NCBI GenBank assembly: GCA_958295665.1
Contig: OY282560.1
Location: 102,091,930 to 102,155,929, forward strand
Source: Tipula vernalis
Lineage: Eukaryota; Arthropoda; Insecta; Diptera; Tipulidae
Direction of reading: 5' to 3'
Length of the DNA: 64,000 nucleotides
Numbering within the stretch: the stretch's first letter is position 1; each line of letters starts with the position of its first letter. The notes beneath the pieces were generated by a model. The model had not been told where the DNA came from. It ran no database searches and worked only from the letters and a program-made list of their open reading frames with translations. Positions 12,201 through 25,813 of the stretch are shown here, one piece after another. The translations under genes were made by a program, and so were the position numbers.

Positions 12201-12689
12201 ATTTTACCAAAAATTTTATTTGGTTTGGAATGCCAAAACCATTTTTGTAAATTTAAATTCCTAATTCAAATTTCTCACAAAATTCTGTGAAATCAAAATT
12301 CGAGTTTTAACTCAATTCCTCAATTTTACCAAAGATTTTATTTGGTTTGGAATGCCAAAACCATTTTTGTAAATTTAAATTCCTAATTCAATTTTCTCTC
12401 AAAATTCTGTGAAATCAAAATTCGAGTTTTAACTCAATTCCTCAATTTTACCAAATATTTTATTTGGTATGGGATGCCAAAACAATTTTTGTAAATTTAA
12501 ATTCCTAATTTGAATTTCTCGCAAAATTCTGTGAAATCAAAATTCGAGTTTTAACTCAATTCCTCAATTTTACCAAAGATTTTATTTGGCTTGGAATGCC
12601 AAAACCATTTTTTAAAATTTAAATTCCTAATTCAAATTTCTCTCAAAATTCTGTGAAAACAAAATTCGAGTTTTAACTCAATTCCTCAA

Positions 12690-12803
12690 AAAATTGAGGA
12701 ATTGAGTTAAAACTCGAATTTTGATTTCACAGAATTTTGCGAGAAATTTGAATTAGGAATTTAAATTTAAAAAAATGGTTTTGGCATTCAAAACCAAACC
12801 GGT
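12690..12803 (-). repeat. Inverted satellite monomer, junction 2
   Basis: Same breakpoint and same private changes as junction 1 (GCGAGAAATTTG, GGCATTCAAAACC, CCGGTAAAAACC, then ATTAGGTTTGGAATGC). It begins the higher-order block 12690-14385. Confidence 0.9.
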
Positions 12804-14385
12804 AAAAACCAAATATTTTATTAGGTTTGGAATGCTAAATCCATTTTTGTAAATTTAAATTCCTAATTCAAATTTCTCTCAAAATTCTGTGAAATCAAAA
12901 TTCGAGTGTTAACTCAATTCCTCAATTTTACCAAATATTTTATTTGGTATGGAATGCCAAAACCATTTTTGTAAATTTAAATTCCTAATTCAAATTTCTC
13001 GCAAAATTCTGTGAAATCAAAATTCGAGTTTTAACTCAATTCATCAATTTTACCAAAGATTTTATTTGGCTTGGAATGCCAAAACCATTTTTTTAAATTT
13101 ATATTCCTAATTCAAATTTCTCTCAAAATTCTGTGAAAACAAAATTAGAGTTTTAACTCAATTCCTCAATTTTACCAAATATTTTATTTGGTTTGGAATG
13201 CCAAAACCATTTTTGTAAATTTAAATTCCTAATTCAAATTTCTCGCAAAACTCTGTGAAATCAAAATTCGAGTTTTAACTCAATTCCTCAATTTTACCAA
13301 AGATTTTATTTGGAATGCCAAAACCATTTTTTAAAATTTAAATTCCTAATTCAAATTTCTCTCAAAATTCTGTGAAATCAAAATTCGAGTTTTAACTCAA
13401 TTCCTCAATTTTACCAAATATTTTATTTGGTTTGGAATGCCAAAACCATTTTTGTAAATTTAAATGCCTAATTCAAATTTCTCTCAAAATTCTGTGAAAT
13501 CAAAATTCGAGTTTTAACTCAATTCCTCAAGTTTACCAAAGATTTTATTTGGCTTGGAATGCCAAAACCATTTTTTTAAATTTAAATTCCTAATTCAAAT
13601 TTCTCTCAAAATTCTGTGAAATCAAAATTCGAGTTTTAACTCAATTCCTCAATTTTACCAAATATTTTATTTGGTTTGGAATGCCAAAACCATTTTTTAA
13701 AATTTAAATTCCTAATTCAAATTTTTCTCAAAATTCTGTGAAATCAAAATTCGAATTTTAACTCAATTCCTCAATTTTACCAAAGATTTTATTTGGCTTG
13801 GAATGCCAAAACCATTTTTGTAAATTTAAATTCCTAATTCAAATTTCTCTCAAAATTCTGTGAAATCAAAATTCGAATTTTAACTCAATTCCTCAATTTT
13901 ACCAAAAATTTTATTTGGTTTGGAATGCCAAAACCATTTTTGTAAATTTAAATTCCTAATTCAAATTTCTCTCAAAATTCTGTGAAATCAAAATTCGAGT
14001 TTTAACTCAATTCCTCAATTTTACCAAATATTTTATTTGGTTTGGAATGCCAAAACCATTTTTGTAAATTTAAATTCCTAATTCAATTTTCTCTCAAAAT
14101 TCTGTGAAATCAAAATTCGAGTTTTAACTCAATTCCTCAATTTTACCAAATATTTTATTTGGTATGGGATGCCAAAACAATTTTTGTAAATTTAAATTCC
14201 TAATTTGAATTTCTCGCAAAATTCTGTGAAATCAAAATTCGAGTTTTAACTCAATTCCTCAATTTTACCAAAGATTTTATTTGGCTTGGAATGCCAAAAC
14301 CATTTTTTAAAATTTAAATTCCTAATTCAAATTTCTCTCAAAATTCTGTGAAAACAAAATTCGAGTTTTAACTCAATTCCTCAAA

Positions 14386-14500
14386 AAATTGAGGAATTGA
14401 GTTAAAACTCGAATTTTGATTTCACAGAATTTTGCGAGAAATTTGAATTAGGAATTTAAATTTAAAAAAATGGTTTTGGCATTCAAAACTAAACCGGTAA
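14386..14500 (-). repeat. Inverted satellite monomer, junction 3
   Basis: Same breakpoint as the others, with the single private change CAAAACTAAACCGG where other copies have CAAAACCAAACCGG. It lies about 1,696 bp after junction 2. Confidence 0.9.
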
Positions 14501-16815
14501 AAACCAAATATTTTATTAGGTTTGGAATGCTAAATCCATTTTTGTAAATTTAAATTCCTAATTCAAATTTCTCTCAAAATTCTGTGAAATCAAAATTCGA
14601 GTGTTAACTCAATTCCTCAATTTTACCAAATATTTTATTTGGTATGGAATGCCAAAACCATTTTTGTAAATTTAAATTCCTAATTCAAATTTCTCGCAAA
14701 ATTCTGTGAAATCAAAATTCGAGTTTTAACTCAATTCATCAATTTTACCAAAGATTTTATTTGGCTTGGAATGCCAAAACCATTTTTTTAAATTTATATT
14801 CCTAATTCAAATTTCTCTCAAAATTCTGTGAAAACAAAATTAGAGTTTTAACTCAATTCCTCAATTTTACCAAATATTTTATTTGGCTTGGAATGCCAAA
14901 ACCATTTTTTTAAATTTAAATTCCTAATTCAAATTTCTCTCAAAATTCTGTGAAATCAAAATTCGAGTTTTAACTCAATTCCTCAAGTTTACCAAAGATT
15001 TTATTTGGTTTGGAATGCCAAAACCATTTTTTAAAATTTAAATTCCTAATTCAAATTTCTCTCAAAATTCTGTGAAATCAAAATTCGAATTTTAACTCAA
15101 TTCCTAAATTTTACCAAATATTTTATTTGGCTTGGAATGCCAAAACCATTTTTTTAAATTTAAATTCCTAATTCAAATTTCTCTCAAAATTCTGTGAAAT
15201 CAAAATTCGAGTTTTAACTCAATTCCTCAATTTTACCAAATATTTTATTTGGTTTGGAATGCCAAAACCATTTTTGTAAATTTAAATTCCTAATTCAAAT
15301 TTCTCGCAAAATTCTGTGAAATCAAAATTCGAGTTTTAACTCAATTCCTCAATTTTACCAAATATTTTATTTGGTTTGGAATGCCAAAACCATTTTTGTA
15401 AATTTAAATTCCTAATTCAAATTTCTCTCAAAATTCTGTGAAATCAAAATTCGAATTTTAACTCAATTCCTCAATTTTACCAAAGATTTTATTTGGCTTG
15501 GAATGCCAAAACCATTTTTGTAAATTTAAATTCCTAATTCAAATTTCTCTCAAAATTCTGTGAAATCAAAATTCGAGTTTTAACTCAATTCCTCAATTTT
15601 ACCAAATATTTTATTTGGTTTGGAATGCCAAAACCATTTTTGTAAATTTAAATTCCTAATTCAAATTTCTCGCAAAACTCTGTGAAATCAAAATTCGAGT
15701 TTTAACTCAATTCCTCAATTTTACCAAAGATTTTATTTGGCTTGGAATGCCAAAACCATTTTTTAAAATTTAAATTCCTAATTCAAATTTCTCTCAAAAT
15801 TCTGTGAAATCAAAATTCGAGTTTTAACTCAATTCCTCAATTTTACCAAATATTTTATTTGGTTTGGAATGCCAAAACCATTTTTGTAAATTTAAATGCC
15901 TAATTCAAATTTCTCTCAAAATTCTGTGAAATCAAAATTCGAGTTTTAACTCAATTCCTCAAGTTTACCAAAGATTTTATTTGGCTTGGAATGCCAAAAC
16001 CATTTTTTTAAATTTAAATTCCTAATTCAAATTTCTCTCAAAATTCTGTGAAATCAAAATTCGAGTTTTAACTCAATTCCTCAATTTTACCAAATATTTT
16101 ATTTGGTTTGGAATGCCAAAACCATTTTTTAAAATTTAAATTCCTAATTCAAATTTTTCTCAAAATTCTGTGAAATCAAAATTCGAATTTTAACTCAATT
16201 CCTCAATTTTACCAAAGATTTTATTTGGCTTGGAATGCCAAAACCATTTTTGTAAATTTAAATTCCTAATTCAAATTTCTCTCAAAATTCTGTGAAATCA
16301 AAATTCGAATTTTAACTCAATTCCTCAATTTTACCAAAAATTTTATTTGGTTTGGAATGCCAAAACCATTTTTGTAAATTTAAATTCCTAATTCAAATTT
16401 CTCACAAAATTCTGTGAAATCAAAATTCGAGTTTTAACTCAATTCCTCAATTTTACCAAAGATTTTATTTGGTTTGGAATGCCAAAACCATTTTTGTAAA
16501 TTTAAATTCCTAATTCAATTTTCTCTCAAAATTCTGTGAAATCAAAATTCGAGTTTTAACTCAATTCCTCAATTTTACCAAATATTTTATTTGGTATGGG
16601 ATGCCAAAACAATTTTTGTAAATTTAAATTCCTAATTTGAATTTCTCGCAAAATTCTGTGAAATCAAAATTCGAGTTTTAACTCAATTCCTCAATTTTAC
16701 CAAAGATTTTATTTGGCTTGGAATGCCAAAACCATTTTTTAAAATTTAAATTCCTAATTCAAATTTCTCTCAAAATTCTGTGAAAACAAAATTCGAGTTT
16801 TAACTCAATTCCTCA

Positions 16816-16930
16816 AAAAATTGAGGAATTGAGTTAAAACTCGAATTTTGATTTCACAGAATTTTGCGAGAAATTTGAATTAGGAATTTAAATTTAAAAA
16901 AATGGTTTTGGCATTCAAAACCAAACCGGT
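16816..16930 (-). repeat. Inverted satellite monomer, junction 4
   Basis: Same breakpoint and private changes. It lies about 2,430 bp after junction 3 and about 4,126 bp after junction 2. Confidence 0.9.
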
Positions 16931-18515
16931 AAAAACCAAATATTTTATTAGGTTTGGAATGCTAAATCCATTTTTGTAAATTTAAATTCCTAATTCAAAT
17001 TTCTCTCAAAATTCTGTGAAATCAAAATTCGAGTGTTAACTCAATTCCTCAATTTTACCAAATATTTTATTTGGTATGGAATGCCAAAACCATTTTTGTA
17101 AATTTAAATTCCTAATTCAAATTTCTCGCAAAATTCTGTGAAATCAAAATTCGAGTTTTAACTCAATTCATCAATTTTACCAAAGATTTTATTTGGCTTG
17201 GAATGCCAAAACCATTTTTTTAAATTTATATTCCTAATTCAAATTTCTCTCAAAATTCTGTGAAAACAAAATTAGAGTTTTAACTCAATTCCTCAATTTT
17301 ACCAAATATTTTATTTGGTTTGGAATGCCAAAACCATTTTTGTAAATTTAAATTCCTAATTCAAATTTCTCGCAAAACTCTGTGAAATCAAAATTCGAGT
17401 TTTAACTCAATTCCTCAATTTTACCAAAGATTTTATTTGGCTTGGAATGCCAAAACCATTTTTTAAAATTTAAATTCCTAATTCAAATTTCTCTCAAAAT
17501 TCTGTGAAATCAAAATTCGAGTTTTAACTCAATTCCTCAATTTTACCAAATATTTTATTTGGTTTGGAATGCCAAAACCATTTTTGTAAATTTAAATGCC
17601 TAATTCAAATTTCTCTCAAAATTCTGTGAAATCAAAATTCGAGTTTTAACTCAATTACTCAAGTTTACCAAAGATTTTATTTGGCTTGGAATGCCAAAAC
17701 CATTTTTTTAAATTTAAATTCCTAATTCAAATTTCTCTCAAAATTCTGTGAAATCAAAATTCGAGTTTTAACTCAATTCCTCAATTTTACCAAATATTTT
17801 ATTTGGTTTGGAATGCCAAAACCATTTTTTAAAATTTAAATTCCTAATTCAAATTTTTCTCAAAATTCTGTGAAATCAAAATTCGAATTTTAACTCAATT
17901 CCTCAATTTTACCAAAGATTTTATTTGGCTTGGAATGCCAAAACCATTTTTGTAAATTTAAATTCCTAATTCAAATTTCTCTCAAAATTCTGTGAAATCA
18001 AAATTCGAATTTTAACTCAATTCCTCAATTTTACCAAAAATTTTATTTGGTTTGGAATGCCAAAACCATTTTTGTAAATTTAAATTCCTAATTCAAATTT
18101 CTCTCAAAATTCTGTGAAATCAAAATTCGAGTTTTAACTCAATTCCTCAATTTTACCAAATATTTTATTTGGTTTGGAATGCCAAAACCATTTTTGTAAA
18201 TTTAAATTCCTAATTCAATTTTCTCTCAAAATTCTGTGAAATCAAAATTCGAGTTTTAACTCAATTCCTCAATTTTACCAAATATTTTATTTGGTATGGG
18301 ATGCCAAAACAATTTTTGTAAATTTAAATTCCTAATTTGAATTTCTCGCAAAATTCTGTGAAATCAAAATTCGAGTTTTAACTCAATTCCTCAATTTTAC
18401 CAAAGATTTTATTTGGCTTGGAATGCCAAAACCATTTTTTAAAATTTAAATTCCTAATTCAAATTTCTCTCAAAATTCTGTGAAAACAAAATTCGAGTTT
18501 TAACTCAATTCCTCA
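16816..18515. repeat. Higher-order satellite block of about 1.7 kb, second copy
   Basis: Monomer by monomer it follows 12690-14385 (same TCATCAATTTT, TTTATATTCC, TTTAAATGCC and GGTATGGGATG variants in the same order). I noted one private change, CAATTACTCAAG near 17652. This near-identity indicates recent unequal exchange or gene conversion. Confidence 0.75.
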
Positions 18516-18630
18516 AAAAATTGAGGAATTGAGTTAAAACTCGAATTTTGATTTCACAGAATTTTGCGAGAAATTTGAATTAGGAATTTAAATTTAAAAA
18601 AATGGTTTTGGCATTCAAAACCAAACCGGT
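18516..18630 (-). repeat. Inverted satellite monomer, junction 5
   Basis: Same breakpoint and private changes, about 1,700 bp after junction 4. The first four forward monomers after it match those after junctions 2-4; divergence starts near 18990. Confidence 0.9.
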
Positions 18631-18829
18631 AAAAACCAAATATTTTATTAGGTTTGGAATGCTAAATCCATTTTTGTAAATTTAAATTCCTAATTCAAAT
18701 TTCTCTCAAAATTCTGTGAAATCAAAATTCGAGTGTTAACTCAATTCCTCAATTTTACCAAATATTTTATTTGGTATGGAATGCCAAAACCATTTTTGTA
18801 AATTTAAATTCCTAATTCAAATTTCTCGC

Positions 18830-21060
18830 AAAATTCTGTGAAATCAAAATTCGAGTTTTAACTCAATTCATCAATTTTACCAAAGATTTTATTTGGCTTG
18901 GAATGCCAAAACCATTTTTTTAAATTTATATTCCTAATTCAAATTTCTCTCAAAATTCTGTGAAAACAAAATTAGAGTTTTAACTCAATTCCTCAAGTTT
19001 ACCAAAGATTTTATTTGGTTTGGAATGCCAAAACCCATTTTTTTAAATTTAAATTCCTAATTCAAATTTCTCTCAAAATTCTGTGAAATCAAAATTCGAG
19101 TTTTAACTCAATTCTTCAAGTGTACCAAAGATTTTATTTGGCTTGGAATGCCAAAACCATTTTTTAAAATTTAAATTCCTAATTCAAATTTCTCGCAAAA
19201 TTCTGTGACATCAAAATTCGAGTTTTAACTCAATTCCTCAAGTTTATCAAAGATTTTATTTGGTTTGGAATGCCAAAACCATTTTTTTAAATTTAAATTC
19301 CTAATTCAAATTTCTTTCAAAATTCTGTGAAATCAAAATTCGAGTTTTAACTCAATTCCTCAAGTTTGGCAAAGATTTTATTTGGCTTGGAATGCCAAAA
19401 CCAGTTTTTAAAATTTAAATTCCTAATTCAAATTTCTCTCAAAATTCTGTGAAATAAAATTCGAGTTTTAACTCAATTCCTCAAGTTTACCAAAGATTTT
19501 ATTTGGTTTGGAATGCCAAAACCACTTTTTTAAATTTAAATTCCTATTTCAAATTTCTCTCAAAATTCTGTGAAATCAAAATTTGAGTTTTAACTCAATT
19601 CCTCAATTTTACCAAAGATTTTATTTGGTTTGGAATGCCAAAACCACTTTTTTAAATTTAAATTCCTAATTCAAATTTCTCTCAAAATTCTGTGAAATCA
19701 AAATTCGAGTTTTAACTCAATTCCTCAATTTTACCAAAGATTTTATTTGGTTTGGAATGCCAAAACCATTTTTGTAAATTTAAATTCCTAATTCAAATTT
19801 CTCGCAAAATTCTGTGAAATCAAAATTCGAGTTTTAACTCAATTCATCAATTTTACCAAAGATTTTATTTGGCTTGGAATGCCAAAACCATTTTTTTAAA
19901 TTTATATTCCTAATTCAAATTTCTCTCAAAATTCTGTGAAAACAAAATTAGAGTTTTAACTCAATTCCTCAAGTTTACCAAAGATTTTATTTGGTTTGGA
20001 ATGCCAAAACCCATTTTTTTAAATTTAAATTCCTAATTCAAATTTCTCTCAAAATTCTGTGAAATCAAAATTCGAGTTTTAACTCAATTCTTCAAGTGTA
20101 CCAAAGATTTTATTTGGCTTGGAATGCCAAAACCATTTTTTAAAATTTAAATTCCTAATTCAAATTTCTCGCAAAATTCTGTGACATCAAAATTCGAGTT
20201 TTAACTCAATTCCTCAAGTTTATCAAAGATTTTATTTGGTTTGGAATGCCAAAACCATTTTTGTAAATTTAAATTCCTAATTCAAATTTCTCGCAAAATT
20301 CTGTGAAATCAAAATTCGAGTTTTAACTCAATTCATCAATTTTACCAAAGATTTTATTTGGCTTGGAATGCCAAAACCATTTTTTTAAATTTATATTCCT
20401 AATTCAAATTTCTCTCAAAATTCTGTGAAAACAAAATTAGAGTTTTAACTCAATTCCTCAAGTTTACCAAAGATTTTATTTGGTTTGGAATGCCAAAACC
20501 CATTTTTTTAAATTTAAATTCCTAATTCAAATTTCTCTCAAAATTCTGTGAAATCAAAATTCGAGTTTTAACTCAATTCTTCAAGTGTACCAAAGATTTT
20601 ATTTGGCTTGGAATGCCAAAACCATTTTTTAAAATTTAAATTCCTAATTCAAATTTCTCGCAAAATTCTGTGACATCAAAATTCGAGTTTTAACTCAATT
20701 CCTCAAGTTTATCAAAGATTTTATTTGGTTTGGAATGCCAAAACCATTTTTTTAAATTTAAATTCCTAATTCAAATTTCTTTCAAAATTCTGTGAAATCA
20801 AAATTCGAGTTTTAACTCAATTCCTCAAGTTTGGCAAAGATTTTATTTGGCTTGGAATGCCAAAACCAGTTTTTAAAATTTAAATTCCTAATTCAAATTT
20901 CTCTCAAAATTCTGTGAAATAAAATTCGAGTTTTAACTCAATTCCTGAAGTTTACCAAAGATTTTATTTGGTTTGGAATGCCAAAACCACTTTTTTAAAT
21001 TTAAATTCCTATTTCAAATTTCTCTCAAAATTCTGTGAAATCAAAATTTGAGTTTTAACT
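18830..21060. repeat. Four-monomer (about 490 bp) and twelve-monomer (about 1.47 kb) satellite blocks
   Basis: Variant words mark the blocks. TGTGACATC is at about 19204, 20180 and 20670, spacings near 976 and 490, that is eight and four monomers. AGTTTGGCAAAG is at about 19363 and 20829, a spacing of about 1,466 or twelve monomers. Each repeat keeps its companions AAAACCCATT, CAAGTGTACC and AGTTTATCAAAG in order. Confidence 0.72.
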
Positions 21061-21249
21061 CAATTCCTCAATTTTACCAAAGATTTTATTTGGTTTGGAA
21101 TGCCAAAACCACTTTTTTAAATTTAAATTCCTAATTCAAATTTCTCTCAAAATTCTGTGAAATCAAAATTTGAGTTTTAACTCAATTCCTCAAGTTTACC
21201 AAATATTTTATTTGGTTTGGTATGCCAAAATCATTTTTTTAAATTTAAA

Positions 21250-24200
21250 TTCCTAATTCAAATTTCTCTCAAAATTCTGTGAAATCAAAATTCGAGTTTT
21301 AACTCAATTCCTCAAGTTTACCAAAGATTTTATTTGGCTTGGAATGCCAAAACCATTTTTTTAAATTTAAATTCCTAATTCAAATTTCTCTCAAAATTCT
21401 GTGAAATCAAAATTAGAGTTTTAACTCAATTCCTCAAGTTTTCCAAAGATTTTATTTGGTTTGGAATGCCAAAACCATTTTTTTAAATTTAAATTCCTAA
21501 TTCAAATTTCTCTCAAAATTCTGTGAAATCAAAATTCGAGTTTTAACTCAATTCCTCAAGTTTACCAAAGATTTTATTTGGCTTGGAATGCCAAAACCAT
21601 TTTTGTAAATTTAAATTCCTAATTCATATTTCTCTCAAAATTCTGTGAAATCAAAATTCGAGTTTTAACTCAATTCCTCAATTTTACCAAAAATTTTATT
21701 TGGTTTGGAATGCCAAAACCATTTTTGTAAATTTAAATTCCTAATTCAAATTTCTCTCAAAATTCTGTGAAATCAAAATTCGAGTTTTAACTCAATTCCT
21801 CAATTTTACCAAAAATTTTATTTGGTTTGGAATGCCAAAACCATTTTTGTAAATTTAAATTCCTAATTCAAATTTCTCTCAAAATTCTGTGAAATCGAAA
21901 TTCGAGTTTTAACTCAATTCCTCAAGTTTACCAAATATTTTATTTGGCTTGGAATGCCAAAACCATTTTTTTAAATTTAAATTCCTAATTCATATTTCTC
22001 TCAAAATTCTGTGAAATCAAAATTCGAGTTTTAACTCAATTCCTCAATTTTACCAAAAATTTTATTTGGTTTGGAATGCCAAAACCATTTTTGTAAATTT
22101 AAATTCCTAATTCAAATTTCTCTCAAAATTCTGTGAAATCAAAATTCGAGTTTTAACTCAATTCCTCAATTTTACCAAAAATTTTATTTGGTTTGGAATG
22201 CCAAAACCATTTTTGTAAATTTAAATTCCTAATTCAAATTTCTCTCAAAATTCTGTGAAATCAAAATTCGAGTTTTAACTCAATTCCTCAAGTTTACCAA
22301 AGATTTTATTTGGCTTGGAATGCCAAAACCATTTTTTAAAATTCATATTCCTAATTCAAATTTCTCTCAAAATTCTGTGAAAACAAAATTAGAGTTTTAA
22401 CTCAATTCCTCAATTTTACCAAATATTTTATTTGGCTTGGAATGCCAAAACCATTTTTTTAAATTTAAATTCCTAATTCATATTTCTCTCAAAATTCTGT
22501 GAAATCAAAATTCGAGTTTTAACTCAATTCCTCAATTTTACCAAAAATTTTATTTGGTTTGGAATGCCAAAACCATTTTTGTAAATTTAAATTCCTAATT
22601 CTCTCAAAATTCTGTGAAAACAAAATTAGAGTTTTAACTCAATTCCTCAATTTTACCAAATATTTTATTTGGTTTGGAATGCCAAAACCATTTTTGTAAA
22701 TTTAAATTCCTAATTCAAATTTCTAGCAAAACTCTGTGAAATCAAAATTCGAGTTTTAACTCAATTCCTCAATTTTACCAAAGATTTTATTTGGCTTGGA
22801 ATGCCAAAACCATTTTTTAAATTTAAATTCCTAATTCAAATTTCTCTCAAAATTCTGTGAAATCAAAATTCGAGTTTTAACTCAATTCCTCAAGTTTACC
22901 AAAGATTTTATTTGGCTTGGAATGCCAAAACCATTTTTGTAAATTTAAATTCCTAATTCATATTTCTCTCAAAATTCTGTGAAATCAAAATTCGAGTTTT
23001 AACTCAATTCCTCAATTTTACCAAAAATTTTATTTGGTTTGGAATGCCAAAACCATTTTTGTAAATTTAAATTCCTAATTCAAATTTCTCTCAAAATTCT
23101 GTGAAATCAAAATTCGAGTTTTAACTCAATTCCTCAATTTTACCAAAAATTTTATTTGGTTTGGAATGCCAAAACCATTTTTGTAAATTTAAATTCCTAA
23201 TTCAAATTTCTCTCAAAATTCTGTGAAATCAAAATTCGAGTTTTAACTCAATTCCTCAATTTTACCAAAAATTTTATTTGGTTTGGAATGCCAAAACCAT
23301 TTTAGTAAATTTAAATTCCTAATTCAAATTTCTCTCAAAATTCTGTGAAATAAAAATTCGAGTTTTAACTCAATTCCTCAAGTTTACCAAAGATTTTATT
23401 TGGCTTGGAATGCCAAAACCATTTTTTAAAATTCATATTCCTAATTCAAATTTCTCTCAAAATTCTGTGAAAACAAAATTAGAGTTTTAACTCAATTCCT
23501 CAATTTTACCAAATATTTTATTTGGCTTGGAATGCCAAAACCATTTTTTTAAATTTAAATTCCTAATTCATATTTCTCTCAAAATTCTGTGAAATCAAAA
23601 TTCGAGTTTTAACTCAATTCCTCAATTTTACCAAAAATTTTATTTGGTTTGGAATGCCAAAACCATTTTTGTAAATTTAAATTCCTAATTCAAATTTCTC
23701 TCAAAATTCTGTGAAATCAAAATTCGAGTTTTAACTCAATTCCTCAATTTTACCAAAAATTTTATTTGGTTTGGAATGCCAAAACCATTTTTGTAAATTT
23801 AAATTCCTAATTCAAATTTCTCTCAAAATTCTGTGAAATCAAAATTCGAGTTTTAACTCAATTCCTCAATTTTACCAAATATTTTATTTGGTTTGGAATG
23901 CCAAAACCATTTTTGTAAATTTAAATTCCTAATTCAAATTTCTCTCAAAATTCTGTGAAATCAAAATTCGAGTTTTAACTCAATTCCTCAAGTTTACCAA
24001 ATATTTTATTTGGCTTGGAATGCCAAAACCATTTTTTTAAATTTAAATTCCTAATTCATATTTCTCTCAAAATTCTGTGAAATCAAAATTCGAGTTTTAA
24101 CTCAATTCCTCAATTTTACCAAAAATTTTATTTGGTTTGGAATGCCAAAACCATTTTTGTAAATTTAAATTCCTAATTCAAATTTCTCTCAAAATTCTGT

Positions 24201-24530
24201 GAAATCAAAATTCGAGTTTTAACTCAATTCCTCAATTTTACCAAAAATTTTATTTGGTTTGGAATGCCAAAACCATTTTTGTAAATTTAAATTCCTAATT
24301 CAAATTTCTCTCAAAATTCTGTGAAATCAAAATTCGAGTTTTAACTCAATTCCTCAATTTTACCAAAAATTTTATTTGGTTTGGAATGCCAAAACCATTT
24401 TTGTAAATTTAAATTCCTAATTCAAATTTCTCTCAAAATTCTGTGAAATCAAAATTCGAGTTTTAACTCAATTCCTCAAGTTTACCAAAGATTTTATTTG
24501 GCTTGGAATGCCAAAACCATTTTTTAAAAT
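21250..24530. repeat. Nine-monomer (about 1.1 kb) satellite blocks, three copies
   Basis: The variant AAAATTCATATTCC occurs at about 22341, 23431 and 24528, spacings near 1,090 and 1,097, nine monomers each. The companion variant CTAATTCATATTTC occurs several times between. One monomer near 22599 has lost about 10 bp (CTAATTCTCTC). Confidence 0.7.
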
Positions 24531-25699
24531 TCATATTCCTAATTCAAATTTCTCTCAAAATTCTGTGAAAACAAAATTAGACTTTTAACTCAATTCCTCA
24601 ATTTTACCAAATATTTTATTTGGCTTGGAATGCCAAAACCATTTTTTTAAATTTAAATTCCTAATTCAAATTTCTCTCAAAATTCTGTGAAATCAAAATT
24701 CGAGTTTTAACTCAATTCCTCAAGTTTACCAAAGATTTTATTTGGCTTGGAATGCCAAAACCATTTTTTTAAATTTAAATTCCTAATTCAAATTTCTCTC
24801 AAAATTCTGTGAAATCAAAATTCGAGTTTTAACTCAATTCCTCAATTTTACCAAAAATTTTATTTGGTTTGGAATGCCAAAACCATTTTTTTAAATTTAA
24901 ATTCCTAATTCAAATTTCTCTCAAAATTCTGTGAAAACAAAATTAGAGTTTTAACTCAATTCCTCAAGTTTTCCAAAGATTTTATTTGGTTTGGAATGCC
25001 AAAACCATTTTTTTAAATTTAAATTCCTAATTCAAATTTCTCTCAAAATTCTGTGAAATCAAAATTCGAGTTTTAACTCAATTCCTCAAGTTTACCAAAG
25101 ATTTTATTTGGCTTGGAATGCCAAAACCATTTTTTAAAATTTAAATTCCTAATTCAAATTTCTCTCAAAATTCTGTGAAATCAAAATTCGAGTTTTAACT
25201 CAATTCCTCAAGTTTTCCAAAGATTTTATTTGGTTTGGAATGCCAAAACCATTTTTTTAAATTTAAATTCCTAATTCAAATTTCTCTCAAAATTCTGTGA
25301 AATCAAAATTCGAGTTTTAACTCAATTCCTCAATTTTACCAAATATTTTATTTGGTTTGGAATGCCAAAACCATTTTTGTAAATTTAAATTCCTAATTCA
25401 AATTTCTCGCAAAATTTCGTGAAATCAAAATTCGAGTTTTAACTCAATTCCTCAATTTTACCAAAGATTTTATTTGGCTTGGAATGCCAAAACCATTTTA
25501 TAAAATTTAAATTCCTAATTCAAATTTCTCTCAAAATTCTGTGAAATCAAAATTCGAGTTTTAACTCAATTCCTCAATTTTACCAAAAATTTTATTTGGC
25601 TTGGAATGCCAAAACCATTTTTTAAAATTTAAATTCCTAATTCAAATTTCTCTCAAAATTCTGTGAAAACAAAATTCGAATTTTAACTCAATTCCTCAA

Positions 25700-25813
25700 A
25701 AAATTGAGGAATTTAATTAAAACTCGAATTTTGATTTCACAGAATTTTGCGAGAAATTTGAATTAGGAATTTAAATTTAAAAAAATGGTTTTGGCATTCA
25801 AAACCAAACCGGT
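25700..25813 (-). repeat. Inverted satellite monomer, junction 6
   Basis: Near the right end of the array. Same breakpoint, but the inverted arm reads GAGGAATTTAATTAAAAC in place of GAGGAATTGAGTTAAAAC, so the palindrome is less perfect here. Confidence 0.88.

Larger units (their letters stand above)
12690..16815. repeat. Higher-order satellite blocks of about 1.7 kb and 2.4 kb, first copy
   Basis: Each block starts with the inverted monomer, then GAGTGTTAACTC, then TTTGGTATGGAATG, then CAATTCATCAATTTT. The first block (12690-14385) is about 14 monomers. The second (14386-16815) shares its start and end but has about six more monomers in the middle. Together they make a unit of about 4.13 kb that begins again at 16816. 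Confidence 0.75.
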
